Below, in pieces: positions 1-7,495 of a stretch of DNA of 64,000 nt (its first letter is position 1; every line of letters begins with the position of its first letter). The notes under the pieces are model-generated. The model did no database searches. It was not told where the DNA came from and worked only from the letters and a program-made list of their open reading frames with translations. The stretch covers positions 346,476 to 410,475 of the forward strand of contig NZ_KQ948146.1 in NCBI RefSeq assembly GCF_001513955.1, given 5' to 3'. The stretch comes from Streptomyces pseudovenezuelae. Its GTDB lineage: Bacteria; Actinomycetota; Actinomycetes; Streptomycetales; Streptomycetaceae. The translations under genes and the position numbers were made by a program.

Positions 1-189
1 GCCCGTCGGCACCCTCATCTCACGGGCCACCAGCACCAGCCGCAGCGGCCGTCCGTCGGCCAGGGTGCCGAAGTCGAGCATCCGTGGATGGCGCGCCAGC
101 AACTCCTGGAACTCCGCCTCGGTCTCGAACCCGGCAAGCTCCAGCGCCTGCAGTTCCTCGCCCAGGACGAACACCGGCTGATCGGACAC
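1..189 (-). CDS. hypothetical protein, N-terminal 63 codons only
   Basis: The gene runs off the left edge, so only the amino end is visible. Reading inward from a GTG at 189 gives a protein starting MSDQPVFVLGEELQALEL, followed by a segment with FQELLARHPRML. A purine-rich ribosome site (GGTGGGGAG) sits just upstream of the GTG, which supports this start. The pattern of an acidic helix, then LLARHP, then a strand ending LVLVARE, is common at the amino end of actinobacterial proteins related to PD-(D/E)XK nucleases. That resemblance is by memory of pattern only. The function is unknown. Confidence 0.55.
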   Translation of the reverse strand, partial: MSDQPVFVLGEELQALELAGFETEAEFQELLARHPRMLDFGTLADGRPLRLVLVAREMRVPTG

Positions 190-379
190 GCACTCCCCAC
201 CCTCACGTAACGCCCCGTCGTACCCCCTGGGGCCGGGCCTCGGGACGGAGTCGACGGCCGTCCGCACTTCTTCCAACAGCGCTGCCAAGCCTAGGGCCTG
301 CTCCCCATCCCCGGCGGTCCGGATACGTGGGACGGAGCTGCCCGGAGCTTCGAGCCGACCGCGGCCCACGACCCCTCCC

Positions 380-1237
380 TCACGTCAACTCGATCGTGCC
401 CGCCACGAATGCCGTCACGCCCGTGACCAGCAGGGCGAGGACGAAGGCGGTGCTCATCGCGCCGGACCGGCGGTCGGCGGTGGGGTCGGTTGTGTGGACG
501 GAGGGGTCGGAGGGGGCGTAGTGGATGGTCAGGGCCCGGTGGAGGGAGCGGCCGGGATCGCGGATGCCGTCGCGGGACAGGACGGTGACGCGGGTGCCCT
601 CACGGGTGGTGAACCTGACGACGGGGGCGTGGCTGACGAGCTCGCCGCCCTCGCCGTCGGCATGGACGTCCCTCGTGACGGCCACGACCCGCGCCGGGAC
701 GGCGACAGCCGACGCCAGCAGGGCCTTGCGGGCGCGTGCCACGCGGATGTCGGGGCTGCGCACCGCGGCGGCGGTCAGCAGGGCGCCGAAGCCGAGCAGT
801 GCCCACGGGTACCCCCAGCGGACGGTCGCGTCGATCACCAGCCCGACGAGGAGCAGCATGACCGCGCAGTCGGGGACCATGCGTCCGTTCTTCTCCCCGT
901 CGGTGTCGAGCACGACCGCGAACCGGAGCGGTCGCCCCGGGGGATAACGCACCTCGACCTCCCGGCCCACCCACGCCACCTCGATCGCGTTGCCGTGGTC
1001 GCCGGCGTTGGGCAGGGCGAACTCCCGCCCGGTGGCCGGGTCCTGGAAGGCGAGCGTCACCGGTATCCCGGGTCGCTTGGAGTCACCGTGGGCCGGCAGC
1101 CCCACGTCCACGATCCGCGCCTTCACCCACACCGCCCGCTGGGCCCGGGTCACCCCGGCGACCGAGCGGCCGTATCCGAGCAGGGCCACGGCTGCGGGGA
1201 CCGTCCACCAGAGCGCCGGCAGGTCGTGCCATGTCAT
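380..1237 (-). CDS. DUF3592-like membrane protein
   Basis: A 285-residue protein beginning MTWHDLPALWW. The ATG at 1237 follows a GGGGGAG ribosome site. It has one hydrophobic segment near residues 7-25, a soluble beta-rich part with VEVRYPPGRPLRF, two central membrane segments, a second soluble part ending IHYAPSDPSVH, and a last membrane segment ending TIELT. Two repeats of a short beta domain, each ending in a V-x-Y-x-P/A-x-x-P motif, fit the DUF3592 fold found in Streptomyces membrane proteins of unknown role. It lies downstream of, and on the same strand as, the small hypothetical at 1366-1791. A run of 12 cytosines (1245-1256) lies directly upstream of its ribosome site. Confidence 0.75.
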   Translation of the reverse strand: MTWHDLPALWWTVPAAVALLGYGRSVAGVTRAQRAVWVKARIVDVGLPAHGDSKRPGIPVTLAFQDPATGREFALPNAGDHGNAIEVAWVGREVEVRYPPGRPLRFAVVLDTDGEKNGRMVPDCAVMLLLVGLVIDATVRWGYPWALLGFGALLTAAAVRSPDIRVARARKALLASAVAVPARVVAVTRDVHADGEGGELVSHAPVVRFTTREGTRVTVLSRDGIRDPGRSLHRALTIHYAPSDPSVHTTDPTADRRSGAMSTAFVLALLVTGVTAFVAGTIELT

Positions 1238-1244
1238 CGGATCT

Positions 1245-1256
1245 CCCCCCCCCCCC
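1245..1256. repeat. 12-base C/G homopolymer before a ribosome site
   Basis: Twelve consecutive C on the given strand (G on the coding strand) sit 8 bases upstream of the start of the membrane protein gene, merging into its Shine-Dalgarno sequence. Runs this long are prone to slipped-strand length change and to sequencing error. Confidence 0.6.
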
Positions 1257-1365
1257 GGGACAGACGCATTCGGGCGTCCTGATGTTCGGCATCGTGTGCA
1301 CGGTGGTCTTCCTGGCCCCGGGCGCGATGGTCCGTTCACCGGCGCCTCGTGCGGCGGGGCGGGTG

Positions 1366-1791
1366 TCACGGGGTCACGCCGTCCCCGGCGTAGAGGTAGC
1401 CGCCCGGGCGGGCGGGGTCGGCGATCAGCAGGACCTGGTCGCCGGTGCGGGGGATGCGCAGCTTGGAGACGATGGTCTGCAGGGGGACCCGGTCGGTGGT
1501 TCCGGCCGGCTGGAGGATCAGGTCGACGACCGGGTCGAAGTTGACCAGCCGCCCGGTGTCGCTGATCGACAGGACGACGGCGGCCGTGGTCGGCGCCCCC
1601 TGCGCGAGCAACTGCCGGACGTCGTGGCCGGACTGGTACGCGCCGATCGACTGCTGGACCTTGGCGAAGTCCTCCGCGCCGAGGAACGCGCGCGTGGTGC
1701 GGCCGTAGAAGCCCTTGCCGCTCGCCACCTTGCCGGCGATCTCGGCGGCCCGCTCCTCGCGGTTCCTGCCGCGCTTGCCGAAGATTCCCAT
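1366..1791 (-). CDS. small hypothetical protein, 141 residues
   Basis: The protein begins MGIFGKRGRNREERAAEIAGK and ends in a beta-rich half containing GRLVNFDPVVDLILQP and DQVLLIADPARPGGYLYAGDG. The ATG at 1791 is preceded by GGAGAAG. It has no membrane segment or signal peptide. The second half resembles the strand pattern of DUF3592/OB-like modules, which fits its position just upstream of the DUF3592-like gene; the two may be one transcript with a 128-base gap. It is divergent from the CHAT cassette. I do not recognise a function. Confidence 0.7.
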   Translation of the reverse strand: MGIFGKRGRNREERAAEIAGKVASGKGFYGRTTRAFLGAEDFAKVQQSIGAYQSGHDVRQLLAQGAPTTAAVVLSISDTGRLVNFDPVVDLILQPAGTTDRVPLQTIVSKLRIPRTGDQVLLIADPARPGGYLYAGDGVTP

Positions 1792-1914
1792 GTCCGCTTC
1801 TCCTTGTGGTGAGCACCGCATCCGGCGCGGTGCATGGAGGGGACGCTAGGAGGCCCGGGACGCCTACCGATCCCAGGTTCGACCGCCTGTTCGTGGACGA
1901 CGTACTCTCCCCCC

Positions 1915-3282
1915 ATGCCGCCTCCGAGCCAGCCGATCGGCGAGCGCCGACCGCGCGCCCAGGTCATCGACCACGCCTGGCGTGACCTCGGGGCGGGGCT
2001 GGAGTCGCTGAGCGGACCGGGCGGCGCGCCGCTGACGCGGACGGTCAAGTTGATCGTGCTGCCGCTGATCGTTCGGCCCGCACTGCACGCCGAACTCGCG
2101 GCGGACTTCCTCCAACCGGCCGAGGCCGCGCGGCTCGACGCCCTGATCCGCGAGTCCGGAAGCCTTCTCACGGCGACGGCGCAGTGGTTCACACTGCTCA
2201 AGAAGGCGCGCCGGGCCCTGGGGGTCGTGGCGGGCAATCCCCAGGATCTGTACTTCCAGCGCTGTTTCGAGCTGGCGACCGAACACGGGGCGCCCTCGGC
2301 CGGGGCCGACGAGGTGGCGCGGGCCGTGGTCGACGAGGTCGTGCACGCGGGCGGCGGACGGACCGTGGAGGCGCTGAAGGACTGTCTCGCGGATCCCGCC
2401 CTGCGGGCCCGGCTCGCCGAGGAACTGGCCGCCGCCTGGGAGAGCCGTGGGCCGGCGAGGGACGCGGCCGAGGCGCTGGCGCCGGCGGCCGAGGTCCTGG
2501 AGACATGCACCGCACCGGAGCCGAACCCGTCGGCGTACGCGCGGATGATCGAGCTGAGGCACGGGGAGTTGTTCGGCCGGGTCGTGTGGGCGCAGCCGGG
2601 CGGCCTCTGGGGCGGCGCGGAGCCGCCCGCTCATCTGGGTCTGACCGCGCGGCCGGTGCCGCCGCGGCCGGAGATCGGCCGGGGCGCCTCCACCGCGACC
2701 CTGCCCGCGCCCCTGGACCGCACGCTCTTCGAGCGCCTGTTCGTCGTACTCCAGTCGTCGGCCCGGCGCGAGGAACTGCCCACCGTGCCGGAGCTCGTCG
2801 CGCGGGAATCCGGCCGCAGTTGCGCCCCGCTCGGCCTGTACGACGAGAGCCTGCGCGTCGCCGTCGTCCTCGGCGCATGTCTCGCGGTCGGCCTCGATCC
2901 CCTGGGCACCGGGGCCCCCGGGCCGGCGCGGACCGCCGCGCACAAGGTCGTCAACAGCCGCTGGCGGCGGGAGGCTTCGGTGCTGCGGGCCCGCCGGATG
3001 ACCGTCTCTCCCCACCCCGACCCGGACGGCGGCGCCCTGGACGCCCTCGCCCAGGATCTGCGTACCCCTTGGGTGCCCTACATGCGGCGGCTGTGGGTGC
3101 GGCTGCACGGGAGGGACGTCCGCGGCGCGCCACCGGCCGACCTCGCGTCGGTGTGGGCGGTCCTCGACGGGGTCGCCCGCTCGGTGATGATGGACCACCG
3201 CGCGAGGGTCCGAGCGGCGTTGCGCGCCCTGTCCGCGGCGCCCGCGACCGCTGCGGACGCGGCCGAGCCGAGGAGCGCGTGA
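1915..3282 (+). CDS. uncharacterised partner 1 of CHAT cassette
   Basis: A 455-residue, mostly alpha-helical acidic protein of unknown family, beginning MPPPSQPIGERRPRAQV. It has no signal peptide, membrane segment or recognised catalytic motif. Landmarks are AWRDLGAGLESL near the start, helical QPAEAARLDALIRESG, and a basic KVVNSRWRREASVLRARRM segment in the last third. No Shine-Dalgarno precedes the ATG. A TACTCT hexamer ends 6 bases before it, which would fit a leaderless transcript; an upstream ATG at 1834 in the same frame is possible but less likely. Its stop codon overlaps the next start (TGATG at 3280-3284), so it is translationally coupled to the second partner and heads the operon ending in the TPR-CHAT gene. 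Confidence 0.75.
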   Translation: MPPPSQPIGERRPRAQVIDHAWRDLGAGLESLSGPGGAPLTRTVKLIVLPLIVRPALHAELAADFLQPAEAARLDALIRESGSLLTATAQWFTLLKKARRALGVVAGNPQDLYFQRCFELATEHGAPSAGADEVARAVVDEVVHAGGGRTVEALKDCLADPALRARLAEELAAAWESRGPARDAAEALAPAAEVLETCTAPEPNPSAYARMIELRHGELFGRVVWAQPGGLWGGAEPPAHLGLTARPVPPRPEIGRGASTATLPAPLDRTLFERLFVVLQSSARREELPTVPELVARESGRSCAPLGLYDESLRVAVVLGACLAVGLDPLGTGAPGPARTAAHKVVNSRWRREASVLRARRMTVSPHPDPDGGALDALAQDLRTPWVPYMRRLWVRLHGRDVRGAPPADLASVWAVLDGVARSVMMDHRARVRAALRALSAAPATAADAAEPRSA

Positions 3283-4523
3283 TGACAGAGGTCCATGTGG
3301 CGCGCGGCCGCGACGGCTCGATCCGCGTGGCTGCCGCCCCCGGTGGCGACGACGAGAGCGCCCTGGGCCCGGACTTCACGCGATCCGTGCTGGACGTCGC
3401 CGGGGCGCTCCTGGTCTGGCCCGTCCTCGGAGCGCAGACGCCGCCCGTGGCGGACGTCCATGACGTGCGGCGGGCGCAGCAGTGGCTGTGGGCGGTCTAC
3501 GGCGACGGCGTGGCCGCAGCCGTGCACGACGCGGCGGCAGGGGAACCGGCAGGCGTACGCGTCAGGGCGAGGCCGGGCGCTCTCGCCGGCACCGCCGCCC
3601 GGCTCGGCCTCGGCCACTGGGCGGCCCGGTGGTGGCCGGCGTCGTACACGGACGGCATCGCGGAGCTCGAAGGTGACGTGCTGGGACTTGAGTTGGCCGC
3701 GCTCACCCACCAATGCCAGGAACTGTTCGACGACTTGGACGACGGCGTGGCCGAACTGATCGAGGAGCACCGAGCCGCCCTCGACCCGCTTCTGCGGTGG
3801 TGGCATGCGACACCCCGACCGGCGCAGACAGCACGCCACTTGGGGAGTGTCCTGCGTCTGATCGACGACGCGGCGGACTGCGCCGGGCTGGACGGTCCTG
3901 AGCTGCGCCGCCTCCGCTCGGCCCTCGAAGAGGAGCGGGGCCACGGCCGTACCTCCGCGCCGGTGGACCTCTCCGCGCTGTTCGCGGGGCGGGACGGCCA
4001 TGCCCTCGCCGCGGGCGCCGCGCCCGGTGCGGGCGGCAGGGTGATCGCCCGGGGGTCGGGGACGAACGACTGGCGCCGCTACCCGCCGGGGTTCGTCGAC
4101 GCCGCCGAGGACGCGGTGTCCTGGACCGCTCGCGCGCACGGTGAGCTACGGCAGATCGAGGTCGAGGTCGTCGCACACGTCACGGCACCCGCGGCCGGCG
4201 TGCCGCTCGCCGCGGAGGTCCGGGTGAACGGCGGCGACCCGCACCGGGTGCCGCTCACCCGGCGCGACGACGTGTGGACCGGCCGGGGGGAACTGGATCT
4301 GCGCCCCGGAGCGGGCCTGCCGGTCACGGCGCCGCCGCGCATCGAGGTCGGTGTCCTGCTGCCCGGCTTCGATCCGGGCCACGGCCCTGATACCGGGGTC
4401 GAGCGTGCGGCGATCCGGGACCTGGCCCGGCGGCGACTGGCGGACGCGGCACAGCCCGGCGCGTACGGCACGCAACCGTTTCTCGCCGAGATCCTGGCCG
4501 CCGCCACCGGCGAGGACTACTGA
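3282..4523 (+). CDS. uncharacterised partner 2 of CHAT cassette
   Basis: A 413-residue protein starting MTEVHVARGRDGSIRV. The ATG overlaps the preceding stop and has GAGGAG seven bases upstream. The first two thirds are helical, with conspicuous tryptophans (QQWLWAVYGDG, GHWAARWWPASYTDG, LLRWWHATP). A glycine-rich link near residue 250 leads to a C-terminal beta-sandwich-like domain (IEVEVVAHVTAPAAG, then IEVGVLLPGFDPGHG). No catalytic signature, signal peptide or membrane helix is visible. It ends three bases before the TPR-CHAT gene, so all three are certainly co-expressed. The two-domain layout suggests a sensor or adaptor paired with the caspase-like protein; that role is inference. Confidence 0.78.
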   Translation: MTEVHVARGRDGSIRVAAAPGGDDESALGPDFTRSVLDVAGALLVWPVLGAQTPPVADVHDVRRAQQWLWAVYGDGVAAAVHDAAAGEPAGVRVRARPGALAGTAARLGLGHWAARWWPASYTDGIAELEGDVLGLELAALTHQCQELFDDLDDGVAELIEEHRAALDPLLRWWHATPRPAQTARHLGSVLRLIDDAADCAGLDGPELRRLRSALEEERGHGRTSAPVDLSALFAGRDGHALAAGAAPGAGGRVIARGSGTNDWRRYPPGFVDAAEDAVSWTARAHGELRQIEVEVVAHVTAPAAGVPLAAEVRVNGGDPHRVPLTRRDDVWTGRGELDLRPGAGLPVTAPPRIEVGVLLPGFDPGHGPDTGVERAAIRDLARRRLADAAQPGAYGTQPFLAEILAAATGEDY

Positions 4524-4526
4524 GAC

Positions 4527-7424
4527 ATGGCGGACGAGACCAGCGCACAGGCACCCGCGCCCCTGTACGGAGACCCCTTCGACCGTGCCTTCGCCCAGGC
4601 CCACGAGCACCACATGGCCGCCGACTTCGACGCCGCGTGCGCCGTCTACGACGAGTCGCTGGCCGTGGCCGAGTCCCTGGAGGACTCTCCCGACGTACGG
4701 TTCCTGCGCGCGCACCTGCTGACGGACCTCGGCACGGTCCTCCTCGACGCCTCGGACCTGCCAGGCGCCGAGGACGCCGTGGACCGGGCCCGTGCCCTGC
4801 TGGACGGCATCGCCTCGGCGCCGATGGGGCCGCGAGGCCGTCAACTGTGGCGGGAAACCGTGCTGCGGACCCTGATCGCCAGGTCCGACCTCCTGCGCCG
4901 GACCGGTCGTCCGGACGAGGCACTGGCCTGTCTCGACGAGGCCACGGCCCAGTTGACCGGGTTCGACGATCCCGACGGGCTGCGCGGTGCCGAACTCGGC
5001 CTGAACCGCGTACTCCTGCTGATGGACCGGGGCGAGTGGGGAACAGCCGAGGAACAGGCCACGCTGCTGCTGTCCGGCACTGCGGCGGGTGCGGCGGAGG
5101 CCGTGCCCCGGCTGCTGACCGCGCTCGGCGTGATCTGCTCCTCGACCGGCCGGTTCGACGCGGCCGAGGACCACTTCGCCCGTGCGGAGGACGCCTTCCG
5201 GTCGCTGGGCAACACCGGCGAGCAGCAGACCATGCTCGCGCACCGGGCCTCCCTCGCGATGCAACGGGGTCAACTCGACCTCGCGGAAAGCCTGTTCACC
5301 GAGGCGTCCGCCTTCTTCGAGCAGCAGCGACGGTTCGGCGACCTGGCCGTCTGCGAGCAGGCCCGGAGTTTCCTCGCGGACCGGCGCGGCGACGCCACGG
5401 GCGCGCACGACCTCATGGCGGCGAGCCTGGACCGGTTCGCGCAGCTCGGTGCGGCGGTGGCCGCGGCCGACACCATGCTGCTGGGCGCCCAGCAGGCGTA
5501 CGACCGGGGTGACATCGAGGAGATGAAGCGGCTGGCCCAGGGGGCCCGTGACGTCTACCAGGAACGGGGGATCCTGGAGCGGTGCGCGCAGGTCGACCTC
5601 ATGCTCGCGCGGACCCTGGAGGACAACCTGGACCGGACGGACCACGGCGACCACGAGAGGCGGTCCATCGATACGGCACTCTCGCTGGCTGTCCCGGCCG
5701 CCCTGGCCCTGGCCGCCGCACGCCATGACTTCGTCACCGCCCACGCGCGCAGCCAGTGGCTGATGCTGGCGGACGACGCCATGGGCCTGGCGTTCCGGCT
5801 GGCCGTACGCCGTCAGGACCAGGGGCTCCTGTTCGAGCTGGTGGAACACCGCTGCGCGGGCGCCGCGCTCGCGCTGAGCCCGGCGCCGGGGTCCGCGAGG
5901 TCCTCCGAAGCCACCGCGCCGCTCTTCCCGGACGCGGCGATGAAGACGTACGGGAACTCCGGCGAGGGTGCGCCGTCGCTCGGCGGCGTGGCGGCGGAGG
6001 CCGCCGCCTCCGCCGGGCTGAGGGTGGCGCCGCCGCCGAAGGTGCGGATGTCGCCGGAGACCGGACGGATCGCGCTCCAGGAGTTCATCGAGGCGGCCGA
6101 GCACCGCTATCGCCGGCGGATCGTGGACGAGGAGGAGGTTCCCTTCTGGTTCACCGACGACCTGACGGACCGCCCGGTGGTCCAGGTCCGGCTGGCCGAC
6201 GCGGGCGACCTGTTCATGACCTGGACGTGGGCCGGCGGCGCCCGGGGCTTCGGCACCGGCCGGGGTCCGGCCGCCGAAGTCGACCGGGCGGTCGGCGAGT
6301 TGGCGGCGGCGCTGCCCGGGGCGGGTGAGGGAGCCGCGGGGATGCGGCGGGCCTTCGCGTCGGGGGCGCTGACCGATCCGATCGCCGAGCGCCGACTCGC
6401 CCGTACGCTGGCCGAGGCGCTGTGGCCGGAAGGGCTGACAGCGCAGATACGCCAGGTGTCGGAACGCGCGGGCCGCCCGCTGATACGGATCCAGCCGTCG
6501 CCGCGGGTCGCCCAGGTCCCCTGGGAGCTCCTGGCCGTCGACGGCGATGTCCGGCTCGTCGAGCTCGCGGACGTGGTGACCACCACGGCGACCTCGCTGC
6601 GACGGCGACCCCCCTCCGAGCGTCCCGGTGCTCCGGCGCGGGACACCGGCCCGGTCGTCCTCGTCCTCGACCCCCGGGTGCCGGGATTCCGGGCCGACTC
6701 CCCGCTCGGCTCGGTCCTGGGGCCACCCGGCTCGGATCAGGAGCTCCAGTCGCTGGTGCGGGCGCGGATGGACGCGGGTGCCGTCGAGCCGGCCCTCGAC
6801 ACCCCGGCCGAGGCGTTCCGCCGCACCGACCTGGACCGGGACTGGCTGAGCGCGGTGCTTCGCAAGGGGGCCCGCAGACTCCTGTACGTCGGGCACGTCA
6901 GCGGCGCACCGGTCGACGGCGGGCAGAGCGAGGACGGCTCCCTGCACCTGTGCTGCGGCCCGGAGAGCACCGGACTGGCCGCGGCGGTCCGTACCCATCG
7001 GCCGCTGTCGGCCAAGGACCTCCTGCTGGGCACGCTCCCCCTGCGGGCGGACGGGGAGCCGGGTGGGCGCATCTGGCCCGCGCCCCCGCGGGTCGCCCTG
7101 ATCGGCTGCGAGAGCGGCGGCGATCTGCGGTTCGCCGAGTCGTTCGGGCCGGCCACGGCGATGATCCACAACGGTGCCGAGCTGGTCACCGCGACCCGCT
7201 GGGTCCTGCCGACCAGCTTCGCCTTCCATCGACTCGCCGGTCTGTCCGAATCCGTACGTCCGCTGTCGGAGGCGGTCGTCGCCGTCGACTCCGCGCACGA
7301 GCACCCCGACCCCGTGCACCGGCTCGGCCGCTGGCAGCGGGAGCAGCTCGACCGTTGGCGCGCCGACGGCCGGATCGAGCACTCCCCCCTGCTGTGGGCC
7401 GCCATGACCTGCATCGTCGCCTGA
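4527..7424 (+). CDS. TPR-CHAT (caspase-like) protein
   Basis: A 965-residue protein. Residues about 10-400 are tandem TPR-like helical pairs (for example ARSDLLRRTGRPDEALACLDEA and ALGVICSSTGRFDAAEDHFARAEDAF). Residues about 640-965 form a CHAT domain, the bacterial relative of caspase and separase peptidases. PWELLAVDG precedes the catalytic part, and the predicted dyad is His790 in YVGHVSG and Cys861 in LIGCESGG, both intact. It starts three bases after the previous gene, so expression is coupled. Established knowledge: CHAT proteases act in gasdermin, CRISPR type III-E and other bacterial death or defence systems, usually with TPR or other sensor repeats. Which substrate this one cuts, and whether its two partners are sensors or targets, cannot be read here. 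Confidence 0.88.
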   Translation: MADETSAQAPAPLYGDPFDRAFAQAHEHHMAADFDAACAVYDESLAVAESLEDSPDVRFLRAHLLTDLGTVLLDASDLPGAEDAVDRARALLDGIASAPMGPRGRQLWRETVLRTLIARSDLLRRTGRPDEALACLDEATAQLTGFDDPDGLRGAELGLNRVLLLMDRGEWGTAEEQATLLLSGTAAGAAEAVPRLLTALGVICSSTGRFDAAEDHFARAEDAFRSLGNTGEQQTMLAHRASLAMQRGQLDLAESLFTEASAFFEQQRRFGDLAVCEQARSFLADRRGDATGAHDLMAASLDRFAQLGAAVAAADTMLLGAQQAYDRGDIEEMKRLAQGARDVYQERGILERCAQVDLMLARTLEDNLDRTDHGDHERRSIDTALSLAVPAALALAAARHDFVTAHARSQWLMLADDAMGLAFRLAVRRQDQGLLFELVEHRCAGAALALSPAPGSARSSEATAPLFPDAAMKTYGNSGEGAPSLGGVAAEAAASAGLRVAPPPKVRMSPETGRIALQEFIEAAEHRYRRRIVDEEEVPFWFTDDLTDRPVVQVRLADAGDLFMTWTWAGGARGFGTGRGPAAEVDRAVGELAAALPGAGEGAAGMRRAFASGALTDPIAERRLARTLAEALWPEGLTAQIRQVSERAGRPLIRIQPSPRVAQVPWELLAVDGDVRLVELADVVTTTATSLRRRPPSERPGAPARDTGPVVLVLDPRVPGFRADSPLGSVLGPPGSDQELQSLVRARMDAGAVEPALDTPAEAFRRTDLDRDWLSAVLRKGARRLLYVGHVSGAPVDGGQSEDGSLHLCCGPESTGLAAAVRTHRPLSAKDLLLGTLPLRADGEPGGRIWPAPPRVALIGCESGGDLRFAESFGPATAMIHNGAELVTATRWVLPTSFAFHRLAGLSESVRPLSEAVVAVDSAHEHPDPVHRLGRWQREQLDRWRADGRIEHSPLLWAAMTCIVA

Positions 7425-7495
7425 CCGCGGAGGTCCTGGGCGGCCTCGGCACGGTCACCGTGGGCAGCTGCGCGGCAAGGCCCGCCGGCGACGGG

